Positions 24,275 through 35,782 of a DNA stretch of 64,000 nucleotides are shown piece by piece. Source of the stretch: Phragmites australis. Lineage: Eukaryota > Streptophyta > Magnoliopsida > Poales > Poaceae. Both the position numbers and the translations under genes were made by a program. Where the stretch lies: NCBI RefSeq assembly GCF_958298935.1, contig NC_084923.1, forward strand, positions 23,350,501 through 23,414,500. Reading direction: 5' to 3'. The notes under the pieces are model-generated. The model saw only the letters and a list, made by a program, of their open reading frames with translations. It did no database searches and was not told the DNA's origin. Within the stretch, counting starts at the first letter, position 1. The number at the start of each line of letters is the position of its first letter.

Positions 24275-24647
24275 GATGGGTCGTCAGTGCCGCGACAAGG
24301 GCAAGGCCATCGAGCAGCCGAAGAAGAAGAAAACAAAAGAGCAGAAGGAGTGGGATCGAGCGATTACAGCCACCGATGCCCCAGTTTCCTAGAGAGATTT
24401 GCAAATCAGAGGCACAGATGCGACACCGCCGCATCAGTCCACCCGCACTCGTCAGGCAGCTGGGTTGGGATTGACTCCATCCGGCCAAGAGAGCCAAAAG
24501 AGGGCTCTTCAGGAGCCTCAGGGAGAGTATGAGTCAGAGCAGACAGAAGAGCCACAGCCTCAGGGGGAGATCAGATTATTGGACTTGACATCTTACAAGT
24601 CACCTAGGATAAAGAAGCTTAGATTTGTGCCGATCAACGAGTGGTTT
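24275..24647 (+). pseudogene. Copia extra 3' ORF (SIRE env-like position), N-terminal part
   Basis: The reading starts MGRQCRDKGKAIEQPKKKK. It has an in-frame stop near 24390 and continues in another frame as a Q/E-rich stretch ending SYKSPRIKKLRFVPINEWF. It lies between pol and the 3' LTR, where SIRE/Maximus elements carry an additional, sometimes env-like, ORF. No signal peptide or membrane segment is visible, so an envelope function is not supported by this sequence. The CRM-type element at 24648 interrupts it inside the WF codons, and it resumes at 39627. Confidence 0.65.
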
Positions 24648-25516
24648 TGATGAGGATATCACTCATTTAGATACACGCGCTACAAGTGATCCTTCGGTGA
24701 TTGATCCATTACAAGGATCGATTACACAAGCTCGTGCACGTCGTTTAACTTATGAGGTGAATTCGTTACTTGCTGTCCATACTACTAATTATAAGGATTG
24801 GATGCTACTCAATTTTTGTGAATTTTTTATGCTTAGAAATATGGGAGAAGCACCTATGGAACAGCCAAGTTGGACGGGGCTCAAGCCAACTTCAGGTCGG
24901 AGTCGGAACTCGGTTCGGATTCAACAGACAGTGTCGCACTAAAATGGCCATAACTTCTTCATATGGAGTCCAAATAAGGTGTTCTTTGATGCGTTGGAAA
25001 GCTAAGGACGATAGCTTTGTTTTGGTACTAGTACCAGCTCCAGATTCATGGTGGATTATTTTGTGTCATCAAAACAATATGCTGTGTCACAATTTTGGGC
25101 CATATTGGGCCTTGTAAACGTGTTCGGGTCTAAGCCAAGTTGTGGATGCCCCCCTAGTCGTCCAAAACCCTAGCACGCCCCTCTTCATATATCTAGCAGC
25201 TGTCATCATAGACTTTTATGGGTTTTGCTTAGATTAATCTGTCATGAACAGTTTTGCCGTCGTTCGGTTTGTGAAACCCCAACTCGTGAGCTTAATCATA
25301 TTTGTAATTTCAGGTTGTGTTCTTGATTCGCTTGCAGGAATTAGCCTTCTTGGAGAGGTCAATCATGCCACGCGCGGTTGATAACAATCGAAGCAGTGGT
25401 GTAGCAATTGCAAGTGTTGCGTTCTGTCCTGATCAGAAGCCTTGATCGTCAACGTCGAGTCTCCACCAATCGATTTACCATTACCTAACGAAAGATCGGG
25501 CCTAATCTTCTCATCA
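24648..25516 (+). repeat. 5' LTR of element C
   Basis: The 869-bp LTR starts TGATGAGGATATCACT and ends TCTTCTCATCA. A TATA-like CTTCATATATCTAG lies near 25180. The first part encodes a diverged version of the CRM-type pol tail (DEDIT..., GSITQARARRLTYEV). Confidence 0.88.
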
Positions 25517-25518
25517 AC

Positions 25519-25528
25519 TGGTATCAGA
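25519..25528 (+). other. Primer-binding site of element C
   Basis: TGGTATCAGA starts two bases after the 5' LTR, matching the initiator Met-tRNA 3' end. Confidence 0.8.
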
Positions 25529-25715
25529 TTTTCAGGTTGCCCACTAGGTAATTTTATTTTTCCCTTAGATTAGTTCTGTTTTCATCACCTAGAGTCTACA
25601 AAAAGCCAAAAATATTTCCCTTGTCCGCTGTCCTACAACCCTTTGGGCCTTGCAGTTTTGTTTTTGGTGTCGCGTTGTTGAGTTTGTCTCCATCGTGGTC
25701 GAGTCTTGTTGCTGG

Positions 25716-26633
25716 TAATATGAACAAGGGTTCCCGATCTTCCGAAAGGTTCTGGTAACTCTCGATTTGGTGGAAACGAGACACAAGTCGATCCGGCTTC
25801 CGAACAACACGATCTGAAACCCCGCAATCGCAGCACCACGTCTCCTCTGGTTATCAACCGGCGTTGCACGGTTGACCTCGCCAAGAAGGCTAAAATCCTT
25901 GCCTGCGAATCGAAGAACACAAGCAAGAACAAGGAAGAATGCAACCAAATTGCAGATGAATGATTAATCTCACGAGTTGGGGTCTCACAAACCGACGAAA
26001 CGGCGAAACTGTTCTTGACAGAATAATCTAAGCAAAACCTCACCCTAATTAGGGCGACGGCTACTGTATATAAAGGATTAGGGTCGGCCAAGGACCCCTA
26101 GACGCGTCCCTAATGGACTCCAACACGATACATGGCCCAACGGACCAAAAACGGTGATGCAGCACCGGGACAGATTCTGGATGCTGACTTGTTTCGACGT
26201 TTCCCGTTGACTCAGAAGGAATTTGGACCTCAAACCAACGCCATTGGTTTCCTTATGAAATTATCTTTCCAACCATATGTGAATCGTCGAAAACGGAGTC
26301 CGGATGCGTCCTGGGCGTCCGTTTTATTGCTCGCTGGTCCTGGAGGCCGAGGCTGATTCGGACTCGAGTTGGACTGGACCTCCTGCTGTTGTTGGACGTC
26401 CTAGCTGCTCCTCCACGCCTCCAAGCCTTCCTCTATGTGTTTCCTTGTCCTCTCCATGATTCCTAAACAACACATAATCATTAGGTAGTCATCTATTCTT
26501 AAAATTATATAAAGAGTTGTTTAGGAACGAGCTCACCTCTAAATTTAATTATCGTGCGCGAGCTCTTGTGATTGGACCTTGAAAGTTCAATGGAGGATAA
26601 TTGTATGTATCCGAGGGAGTGATGTCCTCATCA
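25716..26633 (-). repeat. 3' LTR of element D
   Basis: Read on the minus strand it starts TGATGAGGACATCACT and ends GTTCATATTA, so it lacks the usual CA end and finishes in TA. The gag-pol frame enters it and stops at 26549. A TATA-like TTTATATACAGTAG lies near 26068 on the minus strand. Confidence 0.9.
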
Positions 26634-29600
26634 TCCTCCCCCTCTTGAATTGGAGTCGTCCTCGACTCAAGCTCATCATCGGCTCCCAAGTAAGGTTTCA
26701 AATCTGTAATGTTAAAAGAAGGACTAACCCCGAACTCGGGCGGCAACTCAAGTTTATATGCATTATCATTTATTTTCTCAATTATCTTATAAGGACCAGC
26801 AGCTCTTGGCATTAATTTAGACTTACGCAACTCTGGAAACCTATCTTTTCTTAAATGTAACCACACTAAATCACCCGGTTCAAGTTTGACTTCTTTCCTA
26901 CCTTCACTACCAGCAATTCTATACTTTTCATTCATCTTTTCGATATTTATTTTAGTTGTTTCATGCAACTTACGAATAAAATCAGCACGTGCACTAGCAT
27001 CACTATGTGTTCTTTCAGTGGTAGGTAAAGGCAAAAGATCAATAGGAGCGCGAGGGGTAAAACCATACACTACCTGAAAAGGACTTACCTTGGTGGTAGA
27101 ATGTGTTGCCCGATTATAAGCAAACTCCACGTGGGGTAAACATTCTTCCCACATCTTCAAATTTTTCTTCAAAATAGCTCTCAACATGGTACCCAAAGTG
27201 CAGTTCACTACCTCCGTTTGGCCATCAGTTTGTGGGTGGCAAGTAGTAGAAAACAATAGTTTTGTACCCAACTTATTCCATAGAGTGCGCCAAAAGTGAC
27301 TCAAAAATTTAGCGTCGCGATCTGAAACAATAGTAGAAGGTATACCATGCAAGCGAACAATCTCTTTGAAAAAGAGGTCAGCAATATAAACGGCATCATC
27401 ACTTTTATGACAAGGTATAAAATGTGCCATCTTAGAAAAACGATCCACAACAACAAAAATGCTATCCCTCCCCCTCTTAGTCCTAGGCAATTCCAAAACA
27501 AAGTCCATCGAAATATCTGCCCAAGGAATAGAAGGAACAGGAAGAGGCATATACAAACCATGTGGATTCAAGCGAGACTTAGCCTTTTGACATGTGGTAC
27601 AGCGTGCCACGAACCGCTCAACATCTCTCCTCATCTTTGGCCAAAAGAAATGTGTGGCCAACATATCCTCCGTCTTCTTAGCACCAAAATGTCCCATCAA
27701 TCCTCCTCCATGTGCTTCCTGCAACAACAAAAGACGAACGGAACCAACTGGAATGCATAGACGGTTAGCTCTAAACACAAATCCATCATTGATCACAAAC
27801 TTGTTCCATGTACGTCCCTCTTTACAGTTCAGCAATACATCTTTAAAATCAGGATCAAGCACATATTGTTCTTTTATTGAGTCAAGTCCAAAAATTCTAT
27901 AATCAAGTTGGGACAACAAAGCATATCGTCTAGACAAAGCATCAGCAATTATATTATCCTTCCCTTTCTTGTGTTTGATAACATAAGGAAAAGATTCAAT
28001 AAATTCAACCCACTTAGCATGTCTACGATTCAGATTATTTTGAGAACGAAGATACTTAAGCGATTCATGATCTGAATGTATAACAAATTCTTTAGGCCAC
28101 AAATAATGACGTCACGTCTCTAAAGAACGTACAAGTGCATACAATTCCTTATCATACGTAGAGTAATTAAGAACAGGGCCATGCAATTTTTCGCTAAAGT
28201 ATGCAACGGGCTTACCTTCTTGCATCAAAACACCTCCAATGCCAACTCCACTAGCATCACATTCTAGCTCAAAGGTCTTACCAAAATTTGGAAGTTGCAG
28301 CAATGGCGCGTGCGTAAGCTTGTCCATCAAAGTGTCAAAGGACTCCTCTTGTGCCTTACCCCAATGGAACACCACACCTTTCTTTGTCAACTCGTGTAAG
28401 GGGGCAGCAATGGCGCTGAAATCCTTCACGAAACGACGATAAAAACCTGCAAGTCCAAGAAAACTTCTCACCTGTTTGATGTTTTGGGGCACCGGCCAAC
28501 TCTTTATGGCTTCAATTTTCATCTCATCCACCTCAATTCCCTGTGGAGTAATAACATAGCCAAGAAAAGAGACTCGATCCGTGCAAAAGATGCACTTCTC
28601 AAGGTTACCAAATAAACGTGCATCACGTAAAGCATTAAAAACAGCACGTAAGTGATCCATATGTTCATCCAAAGACTTGCTATAAATCAATATGTCATCA
28701 AAGTAAACCACCACAAATCGTCCAATAAAAGCTCTTAAAACCTCATTCATCAAACGCATGAAAGTGCTAGGTGCATTAGTTAAACCAAAAGGCATTACTA
28801 ACCACTCATATAATCCGAATTTAGTTTTGAAAGCTGTTTTCCATTCATCTCCAAGTTTCATTCTAATTTGGTGGTAACCACTACGCAAGTCGATCTTTGT
28901 AAAAATTACAGAGCCACACAACTCATCAAGCATATCATCAAGTCTAGGAATAGGATGGCGATATCGAATAGTAATGTTATTAATGGCTCTACAATCAACA
29001 CACATACGCCAAGTACCATCTTTCTTAGGAACCAAAATCACAGGAACAGCACAAGGACTAAGGCTCTCACGTACATACCCGCGGTCCAAAAGCTCTTGGA
29101 CTTGCTGCTGAATTTCCTTAGTCTCCTCGGGATTGGTTCGATACGCAGCACGATTTGGCAATGTTGCTCCCGGGATCAAATCGATTTGATGCTCTATCCC
29201 TCTCATAGGTGGCAGTCCCGGGGGTATCTCAGCTGGGAAAACATCCTCATACTCCTGCAAAAGGTTAGTGGCAGCAGGAGGTATCGAACTAATAACATCA
29301 TCAAGCGAATACAAAACTCGTTTGCAAACCAAGGTGTAGCAAATATCATTATTAGAAATTTCAGCAAGGTCACTTTTTAGTGCAAGCATAACACCACCCT
29401 TCAATTTTATGCCCTCTACCTTAGAACTAGGTGTAGACTTATCCTTTTTAGGTGGGTAAAGAGAATTAGCAACTTGCTGATTTTCAGATTTAGTATCACG
29501 CAAATTAGCAGCTCGTTCTTTATCAGCTTGTACAATTTCAGCAGGGGTCATAGGAACCAAAGTAATTTTCTTTCCTTTATACATAAAAGTATATGTATTA

Positions 29601-31303
29601 CTTCTACCATGGTGTATAGCATCATTATCAAATTCCCAAGGTCGACCCAATAAAAGTGAGCAAGCTTCCATAGGTACCACATCACAGTCAACATAATCAG
29701 CATAGGAACCAATGGAAAAAGAAACTCTGCAAGTTTGTGTTACCTTAGCTTTTCCAGCATCATTAAACCACTGAAGATTATATGGATGGGGGTGTTGGCG
29801 TGTGGTCAAGCCAAGCTTCTTGACCAAATCTGAACTCACCAAATTATTACAACTACCTCCATCGATGATGACACGTGCTCGCCGATTTTGGATGACGAAG
29901 AAAATCTGGAACAAGTTATGGCGTTGCAGCTTCTCTGGTTGTTGTACCTTTGTGCTGAGCGCCCGCTGCACAATGATGCTCCTATAGGTCACTGTGTCAT
30001 CACTGCCCAAGATTTCGTTGCTCTCCTCAACAACTGGTTCTTCTTCTTCTTCAATGTCAGAGGCGCTGATGTACCCATCTTCCGTTGCAATGTATGCCCG
30101 CTGACTTGGGCAATCCTTCTGCACATGACCGAATCCATGGCAGCGACGGCATTGAATGCCAGAGGTGCGTCCTGTTGATGCAACAGAGGAAGCACTCTTG
30201 GAAGGTCCCTGCAAAACAGAATTTTTACCTGAGCCTGAAGGTCGTGTAGTGACCGGATTTGGTGCCGTAGCTGCTTGTTGCTTGCTCGCTGGTGAGGGAG
30301 CCCTGTAAGTGGATGGTTTGGACAGCCCAAAGGATGGTCCTGTGCGCGGCATGTATGTGGTGCTGGCCTTGTACTTGCCCTGCTGCTCACGCCCCTGCAA
30401 CTCCTTCTCTGCAAGCATAGCAAACTGAAACAACTGGTTGACATTGTTAAATTCTTTATAATCAATAATATCCTGGATTTCACGTCTCAAACCCGAATAA
30501 AATTGACAAATAGAATCTTCGTTTCCCTCTACTATGCCACAACGCATCAAGCCCTTTTGAAGCTCACCATAATAATCCTGCACAGATTTATCTCCCTGTT
30601 CTAAGCGCATCAATTTCTTACGCAAGTCTCTATGATAAGATGGGGGAACAAATCTATCACGCATAGCAACCTTAAGCTCTTCCCATGTACGAGGTGTGGC
30701 ACCATCTGCAGCTAAACCAGTCCACCAAATAATAGCAAAATCTTTAAACTCACTAGTGGCTTGTCTAACTCTATGTTGTTCAGGTACTTGATGGGCACTA
30801 AATTTTTGCTCTACTGTCATCTCCCAATCAAGATATCCCTCAGCATCATAATGTCCCGAAAAAGAAGGTATAGTAAATTTAACCTTAGCATAAGGATCTT
30901 CAGGAGCTCGATTATACATACCTCGATGGTGGTGGTGATGTGGAACGCCACCCATACCTGTGGTGTTAGTGCGAAGACGACGCCGTAATCTGTTTTGCAA
31001 TGTCGCCGCTGGATCAACATTAACATCGTCATCATACAACTCATCACCGGTGTTGCTTCCATTCACATCTTCGTTGTGCACAGGACGGTTTTCCAAAGCA
31101 TTTACTCTGTCGGTGAGCTCGGATAACCGTTTGTCCACCCGCTCAACCGCGTTTGCGAGTTTCATCTCAATTATCGCTTCAGTGACAGCCTTGATGACTG
31201 TCTCCCTCATCTCCTTCTGAGCATTGTCTACAACAGCTTGTAGCTGCTCTTGGCTGACACACTCCTTGAAGTCCTTTGGCGTTTTATCTCCTTCAACTGA
31301 CAT
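26549..31303 (-). pseudogene. Gag-pol polyprotein of element D, one internal stop
   Basis: This encodes the whole set of retrotransposon proteins in one frame. Residue numbers here follow a reading opened at 31318, five codons before the first ATG at 31303. Gag is followed by a CCHC knuckle at residues 390-403 ([14 protein letters not shown]), a protease motif IIDGGSCNN near 484-492, RT with YFDDILIYS at 872-880, and RNase H near 1020. A TGA at 28112-28114 lies where element C has tryptophan. After it the same frame gives the rest of RNase H and the integrase. In that part, numbered from 28102, a CTTC zinc motif is at 168-171 and an apparent D200-D261-E297 triad has the expected 35-residue D-E gap. 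The C-terminus reads on through the polypurine tract into the 3' LTR (GPITRARAR). Apart from the stop, the frame is open over more than 1,580 codons. Confidence 0.93.
26634..26645 (-). other. Polypurine tract of element D, inside pol
   Basis: On the minus strand AAGAGGGGGAGGA abuts the 3' LTR and is read as codons for the QEGEDDE segment of pol. Element C has the same tract at 39176-39188. Confidence 0.8.
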
Positions 31304-32436
31304 TGTGGAAACAAACACAACAACAAACAGTGAAGGTTATCCCTAATAATCGTACTACAAAGGTGGAGTGGTGCCTCTCAATCAAGATCAGCAAAGGTAG
31401 ACACCTTACCAAGCTCTTACCAGGGTTCTTACCAGCAAAGCAAAGGATACCTGGAAGGCGTGCGAGCGATTGTAGGGATGCAAACCAGTGCTGTCCAGAA
31501 GAATCTGTGGGGCTTGGAAGGCACACAAAGAGAACAAATATGTATATGTGGAACACAAATCAGAAACAGATAGTAATGCTGAATTATAGTCCCAAGTACT
31601 TGTTCTCGTTGCTGGCCTAAAGTGTTGCAAGTACCAAGTATGTGTGTGAAACAAGGTGGAGAAACAAGTATGATGGATAGCAAGAGCAACAGAAACAAAG
31701 AACTAAACAGCACACGCTAACACAGCTCACTTTGCCCTTCTCTATGTGCTCCTATAGATATTGTTCCTCTTTTGCCCCTCTCTTTTTTCTATTTTTTTGG
31801 GCTGTCGTTGTTTTTTTGGGAAAATTCGACTTTTTCTTTTTATTTTTTTTATATTTGTTTTATACTTAGGAGCACACAAGAGGGAACCACAGAAAATTTG
31901 AGCTTAAACAAGTGAAAGACATGGCCTGTAGAATTTTCTGAAGTTCAGCCGTAAAATGAGAAAAATATTTGGAAATTGAAAACTCAAACTTCGGAGGCGA
32001 ATTTGGGAATTCTGATTTCGCCGAACCCGGCAAAGCCGGGGACGAACGGATCCGAAACGCTGTTTCGATGCGAAAAACTCTATGACTTTTCTGAAAACGG
32101 AGTTCATATGCGAAAGTTATGCCCGATTTGAGAAACGACTCCGAATTAGAGGACAAAACGGGAAGAAAGTGGGGAAAATATGCGACGGAGGCTAGGGTTT
32201 GATGGAAACGGTGGGGGAAAACACACGAACTGGACTCTAACACGACCTAACCAGCAACAAGACCTTGACCAGGACACAAACTCAACACGACGAACTCTGA
32301 AACTGAAATATGCAAAAGCTAAAGGCGCGGAAGGGTTGTAGGACAGGAAAAAAAAAAACGATATGGCAGTGGACTATGGAACGAAGGCGAAAACACTCGA
32401 AACTAAGGGTAGATATGAACCTGACGGTATACCTGA

Positions 32437-32450
32437 AGCTCTGAATACCA
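32437..32450 (-). other. Primer-binding site of element D
   Basis: On the minus strand TGGTATTCAGAGCT follows the 5' LTR end after two bases. It differs from the usual TGGTATCAGAGC by one inserted T. Confidence 0.7.
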
Positions 32451-32452
32451 CT

Positions 32453-33370
32453 TAATATGAACAAGGGTTCCCGATCTTCCGAAAGGTTCTGGTAACTCTC
32501 GATTTGGTGGAAACGAGACACAAGTCGATCCGGCTTCCGAACAACACGATCTGAAACCCCGCAATCGCAGCACCACGTCTCCTCTGGTTATCAACCGGCG
32601 TTGCACGGTTGACCTCGCCAAGAAGGCTAAAATCCTTGCCTGCGAATCGAAGAACACAAGCAAGAACAAGGAAGAATGCAACCAAATTGCAGATGAATGA
32701 TTAATCTCACGAGTTGGGGTCTCACAAACCGACGAAACGGCGAAACTGTTCTTGACAGAATAATCTAAGCAAAACCCCACCCTAATTAGGGCGACGGCTA
32801 CTATATATAAAGGATTAGGGTCGGCCAAGGACCCCTAGACGCGTCCCTAATGGACTCCAACACGATACATGGCCCAACGGACCAAAAACGGTGACGCAGC
32901 ACCGGGACAGATTCTGGATGCTGACTTGTTTCGACGTTTCCCGTTGACTCAGAAGGAATTTGGACCTCAAACCAACGCCATTGGTTTCCTTATGAAATTA
33001 TCTTTCCAACCATATGTGAATCGTCGAAAACGGAGTCCGGATGCGTCCTGGGCGTCCGTTTTATTGCTCGCTGGTCCTGGAGGCCGAGGCTGATTCGGAC
33101 TCGAGTTGGACTGGACCTCCTGCTGTTGTTGGACGTCCTAGCTGCTCCTCCACGCCTCCAAGCCTTCCTCTATGTGTTTCCTTGTCCTCTCCATGATTCC
33201 TAAACAACACATAATCATTAGGTAGTAATCTATTCTTAAAATTATATAAAGAGTTGCTTAGGAACGAGCTCACCTCTAAATTTAATTGTCGTGCGCGAGC
33301 TCTTGTGATTGGACCTTGAAAGTTCAATGGAGGATAATTGTATGTATCCGAGGGAGTGATGTCCTCATCA
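32453..33370 (-). repeat. 5' LTR of element D
   Basis: This 918-bp copy is nearly identical to 25716-26633. Differences seen: C/T near 32777, A/G near 32803, C/T near 32894, A/C near 33227, C/T near 33258 and G/A near 33288. Confidence 0.92.
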
Positions 33371-33375
33371 TCTGG

Positions 33376-34554
33376 TCTAGAGTAATATTCTTGGTCTTAG
33401 TTCAACGCCGGTGCTATTTGTCGCGCCGCTCTCCCACCACCCCCACCCCCACCAACAAGTCAAGTCACTACATCACTCGATTTTCCCTCGCGAACCGCCT
33501 TGTGTTAATCCTCACCACGCTAGCCCTAGATAGGTCGCAAGCTGTCTTGTATCACTCACCCTGCCACCGCAGCCCGCCTATTTCATCTGGCGATCCGATT
33601 GCTTGCTTGCTCTAATTTCGTGGGCTTACTGATTTAGTAGAGAAGCTTTGCCTTAATTTTCCGCTGTTGTTATCATCCATAGCCCAGGGAAGCTTTGCCC
33701 TAGGTGTGTTTACATCGCTAAGTAGAGTTACTTAGCCGTGTCATGTGTTCGGTTGATAGGGAAGCTTTTCCCTAAACCGACAGATGAAAATAAGTGCGCA
33801 GAAATCCTTGTTTGAGCAGTGTTCACTACATCGGGCGTAACTTTTGCATACGAACTCGGATTTGGACGTTCTATACGTCGTTGGAAAGCTAATTTCGAGC
33901 CCGACATGGAAAAAAAAATTTCTTTGACTTTTTGCTCTGTTTGACCCTCAAATTCTATTGTTTAGACCCTCTTTCGGGGCCTGGAAGTTTCAGCACCTGT
34001 TTTTCACATCCTGCTATCTACCACTTTGTGATCTTTTTTGGCTTTGCTTGCTTCCAAATTTTGTGCCTATCTTTTTTAGACCCTTTATAAGTGTGTGCTA
34101 CAACATCCGGAAAAGAAAGTGTGCAAAAAAATAGAGAAAAAATATTGTGGTAAAAATCAGAAATATTAAAGGCAATCAGATTGTGGTAGCACACTGTGTT
34201 ATTTGTGCTTGGTCCTTTCTTTTAGCTTGTTGTGCTAGGTCTAGGGACACGCTAGGGACCAGCAACGATAACAACTTTGGATATTTATTCAGCTTTGCTA
34301 ATCTGATTACGATTTTGCTACTTCTTGCTACCATATTGTGCCGTGACAAGCTACACTTTCTCTTGATCAGAACAGGTCCTCTCTTGCAATCATACCCTCG
34401 CTTGACAAGTTATCAAGAAGCAGCCGCCGATTGTTCCACCTGCTTTGTTGGTAAGAACACTTGTAAGAGCACGGTAAGATGTTTGAGTGTGTGTGATTCC
34501 ACTGCCTAATAGTGATAGGGATAATTTTGTTTTGTCCTTTGCTTTGTACTAACC
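33376..34554 (+). other. Untranslated leader of element C (continued)
   Basis: This leader resumes from 25517-25715 across element D. No credible gene is present. It contains CCACCCCCACCCCCACC near 33440 and an A/T-rich part before the gag start at 34555. Confidence 0.6.
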
Positions 34555-35780
34555 ATGGCAGATGATCTGACGGATTTCAAGGACTGTGTCTCCAAGGGAG
34601 AACTTAACACCCTCGTTCAGCAATAGAATCAAGCATTGAACGACATGATGGCAAGACAGAATCAAACATTGAACGGCATTGTCACAAGGATGAACGACAT
34701 GAGAGCAAGCATTGCTAATCTAGTCACACGGGTGAACGACATTGAGCTGCGGGATCCACAGGAAGAAGATGCTTCTAACAATGATGATCCCAATGCTAGA
34801 CATGAAGATGATGATGCTGGTGTTTTTGTGGGACAAGAATGGAGGGAAAAACATCAACGCCGGCCGAACAACAATAACAACAACCGTAACCACCGCATGG
34901 GAGGTAATGTTCGAGGTAATGATGATCACTACGCTAAGGTCAAGTTTAAGAACCCTCTTTTGATGGTTTATATGATGCTAATGCTTATTTATATTGGGAA
35001 ATGATGGTTGAGCAAAAGCTTAATTCTCACATGGTTCCTGACATGCATAAAGTTAGATAAGCCACTAGTGAGTTCACTAATTATGCAATTATTTGGTGGA
35101 ATGGGTTGGTAAATGCTGGATTAGAACCTACTACTTGGGAGAGATTAAAGCATGCCATGCGTAGTAGATTTATACCACTGAGTATAAATGAGATTTAAAA
35201 AAGAAATTGCAGCACTTCAATCAAGGTAGTCTATCTGTTAATGAATACTATAATGAACTACACATTGTTGTCCTTCGCTATGGTATACAAGAAAATGATG
35301 AGGATACAATGATTCATTTTTATTCGGGGTTAAGACGTGAAATTCAGGACTTGGTTGATTATAGAGATTATACCATGGATAGGTTGTTCCATCTTACTAT
35401 GTTGGCAAAAAAAGAATTGCAGGGACGTGAGCCAAAGTCGCGGAACATTGGGAGTTCGTTTTCCTCCAAATCGCAATTGGGCAAAGCCAAATCAGCCTTG
35501 TTCGCTCCGGCATGGTCTGCTGCCCCCTCTGATAATAGGGCGCATACAACAGCACCGTCACCACCAGCACCACATACAACTGAGGTGAGCAAATCTGATT
35601 CTATGCAGCAACCAGCGATGAAGACCACTCCTTCAACTGGCTCCACAAGTAGTTCAGCGAGTATTGTGTGCCGCCGTTGCAAGGGTATGGGCCATGTCAT
35701 GAAGGATTTCCCCAGTTAACGCGCTTACGTTGCAACCGATGACGGTGGGTACATCAGTACTAGTGATGTTGAGGATGAAT
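34555..35780 (+). pseudogene. Gag of element C
   Basis: The start MADDLTDFKDCVSKGEL resembles the gag start of element D ([14 protein letters not shown]) and is followed by a stop at 34624-34626. Later pieces keep gag similarity, for example YNELHIVVLRYGIQENDEDTM matching [21 protein letters not shown] of element D. The nucleocapsid knuckle reads CRRCKGMGHVMKDF, with phenylalanine in place of the last cysteine, and a stop follows two codons later. With several stops and a lost zinc ligand it cannot make working gag. Confidence 0.85.
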
Positions 35781-35782
35781 TT

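Larger units (their letters stand above)
25716..33370 (-). mobile_element. Young, nearly intact CRM-type gypsy element D
   Basis: Two 918-bp LTRs (25716-26633 and 32453-33370) differ at only six positions by eye (about 0.65%) and have no length difference. Between them, on the minus strand, are a primer-binding site, one gag-pol reading frame broken by a single stop, and a polypurine tract. The flanks are GCTGG (25711-25715) and TCTGG (33371-33375), a 5-bp duplication with one mismatch. It sits in the leader of element C in the opposite orientation. At a commonly used grass LTR rate of 1.3e-8 substitutions per site per year, the divergence suggests roughly a quarter of a million years. That age is an inference. 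Confidence 0.92.

Noticed and set aside
26132..26356. 74-codon frame repeated identically at 32869-33093
   Set aside because: The two copies are the two LTRs of element D read on the non-coding strand; duplication reflects the LTRs and not a gene family.
30917..30940. Run of histidine codons in element D gag resembling an artificial His tag
   Set aside because: It reads [11 protein letters not shown] inside an otherwise normal gag frame, using mixed CAC and CAT codons. A natural low-complexity stretch is the simpler explanation.
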